A stretch of DNA of 64,000 nt from G016756615 sp050958605 (GCF_050958605.1 NZ_JBJHDO010000003.1:1-64000); one strand, 5' to 3'. Numbered from the stretch's first letter, positions 51,768 to 60,523 are shown. Program-made: numbers and translations. Notes: generated from the letters alone by a model not told the origin.

Positions 51768-52604
51768 TCAGTGCGACAGAAGCGCCGGCAGCCGCAACTC
51801 GTCCAGCACCCCTTCGGTGGCGCTGCCGAGAACGAAATCGCGGACGCGGGAATGTCCATAGCCGCCCATCACGAGAAGATTGACGCCCAGTTCGAGAGCA
51901 TCGTCCTGGAGCGCGGTCCCAATCGGACGACCCGTCGCACGCACGTTATGAGCCTCGGCCGGCAAGCCGCCCTTGCGCAGCCGATCGGCAAGCCTCTCAC
52001 CGATCCCGGATTCGGCAAGCGGCTTCTCGTCGAGCACAGTCAGGATGGAGATTTTGGTTGCCTTTTCGAGGAGCGGCCTGGCGTCCGCCACCGCTCGCGC
52101 CGCTACACGGCTGCCGTCCCAAGCGATCGCCACATGATCCAATGCCGCGACGTCGCTGGCGTCCGGCAACAGGATCGTCGGCCGGCCCGAGCCGAACACG
52201 ACGGCCTCGGCCATCAGGCGGGAGCCTGGGTTCCGTCCTTCCCATCCGATCAGGGCGAAATCGAAATAACGCACCGACGTGGCCGCGCATTCGCCGAGCA
52301 TGGCCGGCGCAGCCGCGATCTCTCCGGTGGTCAATTCGACACCAGCCTGGTCGGCTTGTTTCACCACGGTGTCCAACAGATGCCTGCCACGATCATGGCT
52401 CAGCGCCTTAGCCTCGCGAACCATGGCCGGGACATCGAGCAACACCCGTGACAGCGCGCTGGAGACCTGGGGGATGTCCACGTTCACGGCAAGCGCATTC
52501 AGACTGGCGCCAAGTTGCCGCGCCACCGCCACCGCATTTGCCGCGACCTTGTCGGAATTGGGATCCGGGTAGGTCACGAGGGGCAGAACAGCTTGAAGTT
52601 TCAT
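51768..52604 (-). CDS. Tandem-domain universal stress protein
   Basis: A 278-residue protein of two UspA domains. The first begins KLQAVLPLVTYPDPNSDKVA. The second begins HVAIAWDGSRVAARAVADA and ends with the nucleotide-binding motif GVNLLVMGGYGHSRVRDFVLGS (GGYGHS-R...G). CAGGAGAATAGCC precedes the start. It lies 70 bp downstream of the second usp gene on the same strand, within an FNR-box-controlled block, so induction at low oxygen is likely. Confidence 0.9.
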   Translation of the reverse strand: MKLQAVLPLVTYPDPNSDKVAANAVAVARQLGASLNALAVNVDIPQVSSALSRVLLDVPAMVREAKALSHDRGRHLLDTVVKQADQAGVELTTGEIAAAPAMLGECAATSVRYFDFALIGWEGRNPGSRLMAEAVVFGSGRPTILLPDASDVAALDHVAIAWDGSRVAARAVADARPLLEKATKISILTVLDEKPLAESGIGERLADRLRKGGLPAEAHNVRATGRPIGTALQDDALELGVNLLVMGGYGHSRVRDFVLGSATEGVLDELRLPALLSH

Positions 52605-52674
52605 GGCTATTCTCCTGAATATGCAAAATATCAGCAACCTGGCAGCCGGCGGCCAATGGAGCCGGCATCCCCTG

Positions 52675-53505
52675 TTAGCGCGCCAGCAGGATCGGCAGCG
52701 GCGGCGCCGCCAAGATCGACTTCGTGACCCCACCGAACAGGCGCTCGCGCAAGCGCGAGTGGCCGTAAGCACCCATCACCAGGAGGTCCGCTGACATATC
52801 GCCGGCGTGGCGCGTCAGCACTTCGGCGACCGACCGTCCGGAACTCGGCAGGCGGTCGACATCCACCTTTATCCCCCGGCGCACCAGATAGGCGGCGACA
52901 TCGGTGCCCGGCTCGGCACCCTGCCCGAGATCGTCTGCGATCGGATCGACCAGCGTAATGCGCACCTCTGCATCGTCGAGCATGTCGAGCGACTCGCGCA
53001 ACGCCCTGGAGGCTTCGAAGCTCGAGTCCCAGGCAACGACGACGCGTTTCGGTTTCAGAGTTGCGTGGGACCCTTCGGGCGCCAGAAGGAGCGGTTTGCC
53101 CGACGAGAACAACACACCCTCCACGATCTTGGACTTGAGGGTCTCGGTCTTCAAGATCTCGGGGCCGATCACCGTCAGATCGGCATACCGCGCCCTCTGT
53201 CCCACGGCCTCGTCGACCCAGGCGATGTCCGGATATTCGGACGAAACATCTCCGCGGAGCTCATTCTTGGCAAGGAACGCCGATACCGCCGATGCCCGCT
53301 CGGTGACACGGTCCATGACGGCCTGTCTTTCCTTCGCCCATACATCGGCCATCAGGACGGCGTCGCCCATGGGAGGTGGTGCTGCGATCGCCACGACGAG
53401 CGCAGAGAGATGCGCGTCGACTTGCCCGCATAGTTCCGCCGCGAGCTTGAGATCACGATCCCCTTGATCGACCCCGGTTACGCTCAAGATAGTCTTGTAA
53501 GCCAT
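52675..53505 (-). CDS. Tandem-domain universal stress protein
   Basis: A 276-residue protein with two UspA domains; the second begins RVVVAWDSSFEASRALRESL and ends ADLLVMGAYGHSRLRERLFGG, with an ATP-binding G-x2-G-x9-G(S/T)-like pattern. It is a paralogue of the neighbouring gene. Two FNR-like boxes lie upstream at 53560-53573 (imperfect) and 53614-53627, so it is probably part of the FnrL regulon. Confidence 0.9.
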   Translation of the reverse strand: MAYKTILSVTGVDQGDRDLKLAAELCGQVDAHLSALVVAIAAPPPMGDAVLMADVWAKERQAVMDRVTERASAVSAFLAKNELRGDVSSEYPDIAWVDEAVGQRARYADLTVIGPEILKTETLKSKIVEGVLFSSGKPLLLAPEGSHATLKPKRVVVAWDSSFEASRALRESLDMLDDAEVRITLVDPIADDLGQGAEPGTDVAAYLVRRGIKVDVDRLPSSGRSVAEVLTRHAGDMSADLLVMGAYGHSRLRERLFGGVTKSILAAPPLPILLAR

Positions 53506-53559
53506 GCCGACTGCTCCTTTGCTTATACATAAATCTAAATCTGCTGGTGGAGCGCATCC

Positions 53560-53573
53560 TTGCGCTGGATCAA
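53560..53573. promoter_or_regulatory. Imperfect FNR/FixK-like box upstream of usp
   Basis: TTGCG-CTGG-ATCAA, eight of ten fixed bases match the consensus, 55 bp before the usp start at 53505. It pairs with a better box at 53614. Confidence 0.5.
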
Positions 53574-53613
53574 ATCCTCCCGTCCGGAACGATAATCAGA
53601 AACTGGCGCGCTC

Positions 53614-53627
53614 TTGACCCGCATCAA
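53614..53627. promoter_or_regulatory. FNR/FixK box in the usp-APH intergenic region
   Basis: TTGAC-CCGC-ATCAA, nine of ten fixed bases match. It is 108 bp from the usp start and 200 bp from the plus-strand APH/ATPase gene, with two tiny reading frames in between. Confidence 0.8.
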
Positions 53628-53685
53628 GGAGTGACCCCGATGTGGAATTAAGCTCGCAGGGAAATCCTACAGAGGAAAGCGGTGC

Positions 53686-53777
53686 ATGAAAACGCCGACC
53701 GCTGATGCAGGAGAGCCACGACTATGAGCCAAGCCAGACACCAACGCGCCTCAGCTTGCCATTGTCAGGCAAGCTGA
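53686..53777 (+). other. Two coupled tiny reading frames and a hairpin in a 5' leader
   Basis: ATG 53686 encodes MKTPTADAGEPRL and stops at 53727. Its stop overlaps ATG 53724, which encodes MSQARHQRASACHCQAS and stops at 53777. AGAGGAAAG precedes the first and AGGAG the second. The perfect 10-bp hairpin TCAGCTTGCC (53751-53760) / GGCAAGCTGA (53768-53777) spans the second stop. This arrangement suggests a translated leader controlling the APH/ATPase gene at 53827, but could be chance. Confidence 0.35.
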
Positions 53778-53826
53778 ACGCCCCATCTGTTGCCTTCTCA
53801 CGTCAAACGCAGCGAAAGGTTTCATC

Positions 53827-55404
53827 ATGACCGACGAAAGCCAGGCGCCGGCGATCTCCTTTGTCGAATCTCTGCCCGCCGGCACTGGGCCAGCCGAGAC
53901 GATAGAGACGCATATCTCCCGGATCTTCCTTGTCGGGGATCGGGTCTACAAGATGAAGCGGGCTGTGAAGCTGCCCTACGCCGATTTCTCGACACCTGAA
54001 TTGCGCCTGGAGGCCTGCGTCAAGGAGGTCGAATTGAATTCGAAAACGGCGCCAGGGCTTTACCTCGGAGTTCGACGTCTGACGAAGGAACAGGACGGCG
54101 AGATCGCATTCGACGGTCCCGGCGACCTCGTCGACGCGGTTGTCGAGATGCGACGGTTCGAGCAAGACGCGCTGTTCGACAAGATCGCACTCGCCGGACG
54201 GTTGACGCCGAAGCTCGCGACTGAGGTCGCGGAGATGATCGTAGTGTTCCATCACGCTGCGCCTGTCGTCCACGCGACTGGTGGCGCCGCGAACATCGCC
54301 GGCGTGCTCGACATCAACGAAGCCGGTTTCGGCACCAGCCACGTCTTCGATGCCGAGGAGATCTCGGACTTCAACCGCTTCTTCCGTGTCGCGCTCAACG
54401 AACATGCCGCCTTGCTCGACCGCCGTGAAACGGATGGCAAGGTGCGGCGCTGCCATGGGGACCTGCATCTCAGGAACATCTGTCTGCTCGATGGAAAGCC
54501 TCGCCTGTTCGACTGCATAGAATTCAACGACCAGATCGCGACGATCGACACGCTCTATGACCTTGCTTTCCTGCTCATGGATCTTTGGCATCGCGGCCTG
54601 GAGGACATCGCCAATCTCGTCGCGAACCGATACTTCGATCTATCGGACGAAGAAGACGGTTTCGTGCTCCTTCCGTTCTTCATGGCTTTGCGCGCCGCGG
54701 TCCGTGCGCACGTCACAGCCACACAGGCCGAAGGTGGCGATCCCGCCGGCAAACTGTCGACCGAGGCCCGCTCCTATTTCGATCTGGCGCGCCGGCTTCT
54801 TCTGAAAACACCGCCGGGCCTGATGGTCATCGGAGGGCTCAGCGGCACCGGAAAAACGACGGTCGCCGAAGCGCTGGCCAGCCGTATCGGTACGCCGCCC
54901 GGCGCGCGCATCGTCGAAAGCGATCGAATCCGCAAGGCCATGCACGGCGTGTCCACCGAGACACGGCTCCCGGACAGCGCCTATCGCCCGGAGATTTCCG
55001 ACAAGGTTTACGACGAAATGGCGCGCCGCGCAGGCGCTATCCTTCGGCGTGGCGGATCGGTGGTCGCTGACGCCGTGTTCGACAAACCCGGCAAACGCGA
55101 CCTGTTGGAGGCAGCGGCGCTACACGTCGGCGCCCGCTTCACCGGCATCTGGCTGACGGCCGAACCTACTTTGTTGCGGCAGCGTGTGGGTGCGCGGCGG
55201 GGCGGCCCATCGGATGCCACTCTCGAAATACTGCAGCGGCAGCTTGATAGCGACCTCGGCGAGATCACCTGGCACCAAGTCGACGCGAGAGAAACTCCGG
55301 GCGAGATCGTCGACCGTATCAGGAGTTTAGCGACAGGCCGTGATGGAGCCCCGCGTCACCGGAGGGTAAGCATGGCCATGGACACCCCGGCCTCGTCCGG
55401 GTGA
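53827..55404 (+). CDS. Aminoglycoside phosphotransferase-like / AAA ATPase fusion protein
   Basis: A 525-residue two-domain protein. The N-terminal part is an APH-fold kinase (HISRIFLVGDRVYKMKRAVK; catalytic-loop RRCHGDLHLRNICLLDGKPR; LFDCIEFNDQIATIDTLYDL with the metal-binding Asp). The C-terminal part is a P-loop kinase-like ATPase with Walker A GGLSGTGKTTVAEALA and VVADAVFDKPGKRDLLEAAA. Such fusions are annotated only as bifunctional APH/ATP-binding proteins; the substrate is unknown and true aminoglycoside resistance is doubtful. It is convergent with, and overlaps by 49 bp, the Pat-type gene. The FNR box at 53614 may drive it. Confidence 0.85.
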   Translation: MTDESQAPAISFVESLPAGTGPAETIETHISRIFLVGDRVYKMKRAVKLPYADFSTPELRLEACVKEVELNSKTAPGLYLGVRRLTKEQDGEIAFDGPGDLVDAVVEMRRFEQDALFDKIALAGRLTPKLATEVAEMIVVFHHAAPVVHATGGAANIAGVLDINEAGFGTSHVFDAEEISDFNRFFRVALNEHAALLDRRETDGKVRRCHGDLHLRNICLLDGKPRLFDCIEFNDQIATIDTLYDLAFLLMDLWHRGLEDIANLVANRYFDLSDEEDGFVLLPFFMALRAAVRAHVTATQAEGGDPAGKLSTEARSYFDLARRLLLKTPPGLMVIGGLSGTGKTTVAEALASRIGTPPGARIVESDRIRKAMHGVSTETRLPDSAYRPEISDKVYDEMARRAGAILRRGGSVVADAVFDKPGKRDLLEAAALHVGARFTGIWLTAEPTLLRQRVGARRGGPSDATLEILQRQLDSDLGEITWHQVDARETPGEIVDRIRSLATGRDGAPRHRRVSMAMDTPASSG

Positions 55405-58037
55405 TGGTGCACCTCGAACCCGAACTCGCGCGCCATGCCGAGCATCTTTTCGTTCTCACTCAGAATCATGCCATCGATGCGGCCTATGTCCTCGGCCTTC
55501 GCATAATCGATGATCTGCTTGAGCAACGCCCAGCCGAGGCCGTGGCCTTGCAGGTCGGTGCGCACGAGGAGCCCATATTCGGCGGTCGCGCGATCGGGGT
55601 CGGAAGACAGTCGTCCGATGCCGGCGAGCGCCCCGGTATCGGATTCGAGCGCAACGAATGCCATTTCACGATCATAATCGAGCTGCGTCAGACGCTTCAG
55701 CATGCCGTCGGAGAAGCTCTTGCGCGGGGCGAGAAAGCGCAGCCGGATGTCCTCGGCCGACACCTTCTCGAAGAAAGCGGGATAAAGCATGACGTCGGCA
55801 GGCTTGATCGGCCGAATATGGAAAGTAAGCCCGTCCGTGGTGAAATCGCGTTGCCACTCCGCCGGGTAAGGCCGGATGGCGAGGTCGGGATTCGGGCCGG
55901 GCTTGTCGATATCGGCAGGCTCGATCTCGATCCGCGCATCGAGGGCCACGGCCCCGTCCGCATCCGCAAGCAGCGGGTTGATGTCCATGCCGACGATGCA
56001 GGGAAAATCCACCACCATCTGGGAAATGCCGTTGAGGGCCCGCGAAATTGCAGCACGATCCGCTGCCTTTCGGTCGCGGAAGCCTGCCAGGAGCCGCCCG
56101 ATGCGGGTGCGGTCGATCAGGTCACCCGCCAGCACGTCGTCGAGCGGCGGCAGAGCTATGGCTGTGTCATCCATCACCTCGACCGCGACGCCTCCCGCGC
56201 CGAACAGGATCACCGGGCCGAAGATCGGGTCGCGGCTCATGCCGAGAATCAGTTCCTGAGCCTGGCTGCGGACGATCATGGGCTGCACCGCGAAGCCCTC
56301 GATTTCGGTATCCGGTGCGTATTTCGCCACACGGCTCTTGATCGCCGCGGCTGCCTCCTCGGCGGCAGCCGCGCTGGTGATGTTCAAGACGACGCCGCCA
56401 ATATCCGATTTGTGAGAAATTGCCTTGGACAGCAGCTTGACCACCACCTTGCCGGATTGGGAGAGAAGCCGCGCCGCGGCCCGCCTGGCCTCGGCGGGGG
56501 ATCTCGCCACGACGGTCTCCGGCACGTCGATGCCATAGGCCGCAATCGCAGCCTTTGCCTCCGGCTCGGTAAGCATCCGCCTCCCCTCGCGAGCGGCTTG
56601 CCTGAAGATGTCGAGAACCGCGTCGCGGTCGCCTGCCACATCTTCACTGCGGCTTGAAGGCACGCGCATCAGCGCTTGCTGAGCCCGCGACCAGTCGCCC
56701 AGATAGGAAACGGCGCGAGCAGCGTCCGATGGCGTGTCGAAGCTCGCCACCTTCGCCTGCTGGAGAATGGTACGCCCCTGGCGGGCCGCATGCTCGCCCA
56801 GCCAGCAAGCGAGCACGGGCTTGCTGTTGATCTTGCCGTCCGTCGTCAGTGCCGCGACGGCGGCCGCCGCATCGCTCGGCGAGGCCAGCCCGGTCGGACA
56901 ATTCATGACGAGAAGAGCATCCGTTCCTGGATCATCCGCGACCGCGGCGACGGCTGCGCTGTAACGCTCCGCCGGCGCGTCGCCGATGATGTCGACGGGA
57001 TTAGCCCGCGACCAGGTCGGCGGCAGGCAAGCATCGAGCCGCCCGATCGTCGCCGGCGCAAGTTCGGCCAATTCGCCCTTGCAGTCGATCAGCTGGTCGA
57101 CGGCCAGCACACCGGCACCACCCCCGTTTGTGACGATCCCAACCCTCGACCTCTCCAGAGGCCGGAATCGCGCGGTCGTTTCCGCCGCGTCGAAAAGTTC
57201 CGCCAGCCCGTGAACGCGCAGGATACCGGCCCGCGACAGCGCCGCGTCGACGACCCGGTCGGCGCCGGAAAGCGCCCCTGTATGCGTGGCGGCCGCTTTT
57301 GCCGCCTGCTCGTGCCGGCCAGGCTTGATCGCGATGACCGGCTTGATCCTTGCTGCGGCCCGCGCTGCCGACATGAACTTGCGCGGGTTGGGAATGCTCT
57401 CGAGGTAAAGCAGGATCGCCTTCGTCCCGCGATCACCCGTCAGCATGTCGAGATAGTCCGCGACATCGACATCGGCCATGTCACCGAGCGAGACGATCTG
57501 GGAAAAGCCAATCTGCTTGTCGGCTGCCCAATCGATCAGAGACGTCGCGATGGCGCCGGATTGCGACAGGAGCGCGAGCCCGCCGGGCTGCGCCGCGACA
57601 TGGGCGAAGCCGGCATTGAGCTTGGCCGATGGCACCATCAGCCCCACGGTGTTCGGACCGATGATACGGAAAAGATAGGGCTTGGCAGCGTCGAGCATCG
57701 CCTGCCGCAAGCCGTTCTCGCGGGTGAGTCCGGCAGTGATCACCACGGCCGTCCGCGTGCCCTTTTCGCCGAGCTCCGCGATTATGCCCGGCACGGTGAC
57801 AGGTGGCGTCACGATGACCGCAAGGTCGGGCGCCTCAGGCAAGGCGGATGCGTTGCCGTAGCACGGCAGCCCGGCGAGCTCGCCGTATTTCGGGTTCACC
57901 GGCCAGACCGCTCCCTCGAAGCCGCCTTCGATGATGTTCCTCAACACCACGTGGCCTACGGATCCTTCACGAGGAGAAGCCCCAACGACAGCAACGGATT
58001 TCGGATGCGCTGCAAAGTGGAGATTCCGGATCGTCAC
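55356..58037 (-). CDS. Bifunctional ADP-forming acyl-CoA synthetase/GNAT acetyltransferase (Pat/YfiQ type)
   Basis: An 893-residue protein. Residues about 1-460 are a CoA-binding and ligase domain (KSVAVVGASPREGSVGHVVL; RIIGPNTVGLMVPSAKLNAG; AAATHTGALSGADRV). Residues about 480-700 are an ATP-grasp domain (AYGIDVPETVVARSPAEARR; KAISHKSDIGGVVLNI; FAVQPMIVRSQAQELILGMS). The C-terminal 170 residues are a GNAT domain (FHIRPIKPADVMLYPAFFEK; LLVRTDLQGHGLGWALLKQI). Pat/YfiQ enzymes acetylate acetyl-CoA synthetase. The His in THTGALSG is at the position of the phospho-His of true acyl-CoA synthetases. A GTG start at 58037 has GGAGGAGG nine bases upstream. Confidence 0.9.
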   Translation of the reverse strand: MTIRNLHFAAHPKSVAVVGASPREGSVGHVVLRNIIEGGFEGAVWPVNPKYGELAGLPCYGNASALPEAPDLAVIVTPPVTVPGIIAELGEKGTRTAVVITAGLTRENGLRQAMLDAAKPYLFRIIGPNTVGLMVPSAKLNAGFAHVAAQPGGLALLSQSGAIATSLIDWAADKQIGFSQIVSLGDMADVDVADYLDMLTGDRGTKAILLYLESIPNPRKFMSAARAAARIKPVIAIKPGRHEQAAKAAATHTGALSGADRVVDAALSRAGILRVHGLAELFDAAETTARFRPLERSRVGIVTNGGGAGVLAVDQLIDCKGELAELAPATIGRLDACLPPTWSRANPVDIIGDAPAERYSAAVAAVADDPGTDALLVMNCPTGLASPSDAAAAVAALTTDGKINSKPVLACWLGEHAARQGRTILQQAKVASFDTPSDAARAVSYLGDWSRAQQALMRVPSSRSEDVAGDRDAVLDIFRQAAREGRRMLTEPEAKAAIAAYGIDVPETVVARSPAEARRAAARLLSQSGKVVVKLLSKAISHKSDIGGVVLNITSAAAAEEAAAAIKSRVAKYAPDTEIEGFAVQPMIVRSQAQELILGMSRDPIFGPVILFGAGGVAVEVMDDTAIALPPLDDVLAGDLIDRTRIGRLLAGFRDRKAADRAAISRALNGISQMVVDFPCIVGMDINPLLADADGAVALDARIEIEPADIDKPGPNPDLAIRPYPAEWQRDFTTDGLTFHIRPIKPADVMLYPAFFEKVSAEDIRLRFLAPRKSFSDGMLKRLTQLDYDREMAFVALESDTGALAGIGRLSSDPDRATAEYGLLVRTDLQGHGLGWALLKQIIDYAKAEDIGRIDGMILSENEKMLGMAREFGFEVHHHPDEAGVSMAMLTLR

Positions 58038-58237
58038 GAGCGTCTGCCTCCTCCGACCGCGGGCCTGCAGCTGTGGGGCGAAAACCGTTCCTTGGCTGCA
58101 AGCTTGGTTTTCGCCTTGCGTTGGTCGAACCGAAAGCCCCGCGCAGCTAAACGGCGCCCACATTCGGCAAGCGCGCTCTATCTTGCCGTGTCGTCCCATG
58201 AAATCAAGCTGACTGGAACTAGAGGGTCCGGCACTAT

Positions 58238-58336
58238 AGCGCGTCGCGTGAAAAAGGATTCACGCGGCGCGCTGTAGGTTATTGATTTGCGCATGTCTTT
58301 TTTCCCGAAACTGCTGCACACTTTCGGGAGACATGC
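58238..58336. repeat. Composite rhizobial-type intergenic repeat
   Basis: Two stems lie in tandem. The first is AGCGCGTCGCGTGAA (58238-58252) with TTCACGCGGCGCGCT (58259-58273), one G-U pair. The second has outer arms GCATGTCT (58291-58298) and AGACATGC (58329-58336) and inner arms CCCGAAA (58304-58310) and TTTCGGG (58322-58328). The layout, including CTGCTGCACAC between the inner arms, is like rhizobial intergenic mosaic elements I recall from Rhizobium and Agrobacterium genomes. It lies between the 3' end of the ABC operon and the Pat-type gene. Confidence 0.7.
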
Positions 58337-58380
58337 GTCAGCTTGATGACAAGGCCTGTCTACAGGTCTTCGATGGCGAT

Positions 58381-59163
58381 CTATGCGCCGAAGTCGTTGC
58401 GCTCGTGATAGGTGCGCAGGAAGGCCTGGATCCGAGGGTCCTCGGGTTGCTGGAGGATCCGGCCCGGGACATCCATTCCGACCAGTTCGCCTTTCTCCAT
58501 GAAGGCTACCTGGTCGGCGACATGGGCGGCGAAGCCCATCTCATGGGTAACGACGATCATGGTCATGCCCTCGCCGGCGAGCGTCTTCATGACGCCCAGC
58601 ACCTCGCCCACCAGTTCCGGGTCGAGCGCCGAGGTCGGCTCGTCGAAGAGCATCAGCCGCGGTTCCATGGCGATGGCGCGGGCTATGGCAACGCGCTGCT
58701 GCTGGCCGCCCGAGAGGCGGGACGGATGGTTGCCCATCTTGTCGCCAAGGCCGACCTTGTTCAGTGCGTCGACAGCGCGGGTCTCGGCCTCGGACTTCGA
58801 GAAGCCTCGGACGCGGACCAGCCCCTCGGCCACATTCTGAAGCGCAGTCATGTGCGGCCAGAGATTGAACTGCTGGAACACCATGCCGATCGACCGACGC
58901 ATCTCACGCAACTTGCGGCCCGACATCTTGCGGCCGCCGGGGCTATCATACCCGATCAGCTGCCCGTCGATGCGGATCTCGCCAGAATCATATTCCTCGA
59001 GAAAGTTGATGCAGCGAAGAAGCGTGGACTTGCCCGAGCCCGAAGGTCCGATCAGACAGGTGACCTTGCCGGGGGGGATCGTCAGATCGACGTCCTTCAG
59101 TGCTTGGAAGGGACCGTAATACTTGTTGACCTTGCGGATCTCGACGGATGACGCGGCAAGCAT
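58381..59163 (-). CDS. Polar amino acid ABC transporter ATP-binding protein
   Basis: A 260-residue HisP/GlnQ-type ATPase. Walker A is LIGPSGSGKSTLLRCINFLE, the Q-loop is MVFQQFNLWPHMTALQNV, the signature is RLSGGQQQRVAIARAIAMEP, Walker B is LMLFDEPTSALDPELVGEVL, and the switch His is in VVTHEMGFA. It powers the two permeases upstream; gap to the nearer permease is one base. It is the last gene of the histidine/urocanate-type operon. Confidence 0.95.
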   Translation of the reverse strand: MLAASSVEIRKVNKYYGPFQALKDVDLTIPPGKVTCLIGPSGSGKSTLLRCINFLEEYDSGEIRIDGQLIGYDSPGGRKMSGRKLREMRRSIGMVFQQFNLWPHMTALQNVAEGLVRVRGFSKSEAETRAVDALNKVGLGDKMGNHPSRLSGGQQQRVAIARAIAMEPRLMLFDEPTSALDPELVGEVLGVMKTLAGEGMTMIVVTHEMGFAAHVADQVAFMEKGELVGMDVPGRILQQPEDPRIQAFLRTYHERNDFGA

Positions 59164-59164
59164 C

Positions 59165-59830
59165 TTACGTCCTTTCGATCAGATGTTTCGTGATACGCGC
59201 CTCCAGCCGGCGGCCGAAACGCGAGATGGTCTCGACAAGCGCCCAGAAGAACAGCGCCAGCACCAGGTTCGCCTCGAGATAGCGGAAGGTCTCGGTGGAC
59301 ATGCGCTGCACCTGATACATCAGCTCCGGTACGGTGATGATCGACAGGATCACCGTCTCCTTGGTCAGGATGATCGAGAAATTGACCAGCGCCGGCAGGG
59401 CGGAGACGAGCCCCAGGGGCATAAGGATGCGGTGCACGATGGTCAGCTCGGACATGCCGATGGCGCGGGCCGCCTCGATCTGGCCCTGCGGCACGGCGCG
59501 GAAGCCCGAACGGAAGATCTCGGCGAAATACGGACTGCCATAGACGGTCAGCCCGAGAAGCCCTGCGGGAAATGCCTCCAGCCGCAGCCCAATCAGCGGG
59601 CCACCATAATAGAGCACGAAAAGCTGCACCAGAAATGGGGTGCCACGGATAATTTCGATGTAGGCCTGGAGCAGCCAACCGAGCGGGCGCGGTCCATAGC
59701 GCTGCGCCAGCGCGATGACCAGGCCCAGCACCATCCCGAAGATCGTGCCTAGCGCCCAGCACAGGATCGTCACGCCGAAGCCGCGCAGCAGCATCGGCCC
59801 GTATTGCTGCAGGATGCTCCACTCCATCAC
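59165..59830 (-). CDS. Polar amino acid ABC transporter permease
   Basis: A 221-residue HisMQ-family permease with about five transmembrane helices. The EAA-like loop is GQIEAARAIGMSELTIVHRI and IIRGTPFLVQLFVLYYG is the conserved N-terminal segment. It overlaps the other permease gene by 4 bp, so the two are translationally coupled. Confidence 0.93.
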   Translation of the reverse strand: MMEWSILQQYGPMLLRGFGVTILCWALGTIFGMVLGLVIALAQRYGPRPLGWLLQAYIEIIRGTPFLVQLFVLYYGGPLIGLRLEAFPAGLLGLTVYGSPYFAEIFRSGFRAVPQGQIEAARAIGMSELTIVHRILMPLGLVSALPALVNFSIILTKETVILSIITVPELMYQVQRMSTETFRYLEANLVLALFFWALVETISRFGRRLEARITKHLIERT

Positions 59831-60474
59831 ACCGCCGTCCTGTGCTCAAGGTAGCGCCCCAGCGCGGCGAGGCAGAGATTGATGAGCAGATAGATGCAAG
59901 CCGCCGCCAGATACACCTCCAGCGGGCGGAAGGTCGTGGCCGCCTGTGCCTGGCTGGCACGCGTGACCTCCAGAATGCCGACGACCGAAACCAGAGACGA
60001 TGCTTTGACCAGCAGGATCAGTTCGTTCACCAGTGCGGGGAGCGACAGCGTGACTGCCTGCGGCAGGACCACTCGGGTCCAGATATCGCGCGGCCCCATG
60101 CCGATCGCGGTGGCCGCCTCGGCCTGTCCCTTGGGCAGGGCCATGATGGCGCCGCGCCAGATTTCCGAAATATAGGCGCTTGCGCAGATGCCCACGGTCA
60201 CCACGGCCGCGACCAGTGCCGGAACATCGATGCCGATGACCGGCAAAAGGTAATAGAACAGCAGAAGCTGGACCAGCAGCGGAACGCCACGCAGGAAACT
60301 GACCCAGAGCGCCGCGATCCGCCGCAGCCAAACAGCGGGCGACAGGGCGGCGGCGCAGACCAGCGCGCCAATCAGCAGCCCGAGCCCGATTCCCAGAACC
60401 GAGATCAGCAGCGTATAGCGCGCCGCCCAAAAGAGCGGCCCGAAGCTGTCCAGAAAGGTCGAGATCGAAAACAT
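59827..60474 (-). CDS. Polar amino acid ABC transporter permease
   Basis: A 215-residue HisMQ-family permease. SFLRGVPLLVQLLLFYYLLP and the EAA loop GQAEAATAIGMGPRDIWTRV are visible. It heteromerises with the neighbouring permease. It starts 57 bp after the binding-protein stop, with a strong hairpin in between. Confidence 0.93.
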   Translation of the reverse strand: MFSISTFLDSFGPLFWAARYTLLISVLGIGLGLLIGALVCAAALSPAVWLRRIAALWVSFLRGVPLLVQLLLFYYLLPVIGIDVPALVAAVVTVGICASAYISEIWRGAIMALPKGQAEAATAIGMGPRDIWTRVVLPQAVTLSLPALVNELILLVKASSLVSVVGILEVTRASQAQAATTFRPLEVYLAAACIYLLINLCLAALGRYLEHRTAV

Positions 60475-60497
60475 CGCGGCTCCGCTTGGCCGGGGCG

Positions 60498-60523
60498 CGC
60501 GGGCGGGATTACCCCCGCCCGCG
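60498..60523 (-). terminator. Intercistronic hairpin after the binding-protein gene
   Basis: The arms CGCGGGCGGG (60498-60507) and CCCGCCCGCG (60514-60523) are perfect, with a six-base loop, 9 nt past the binding-protein stop. No T-run follows. Hairpins here commonly protect the binding-protein message and lower permease expression. Confidence 0.65.

Noticed and set aside
53827..55404. Aminoglycoside resistance gene
   Set aside because: The APH-fold domain is fused to a P-loop ATPase and belongs to a widespread family of unknown function; resistance is not supported.
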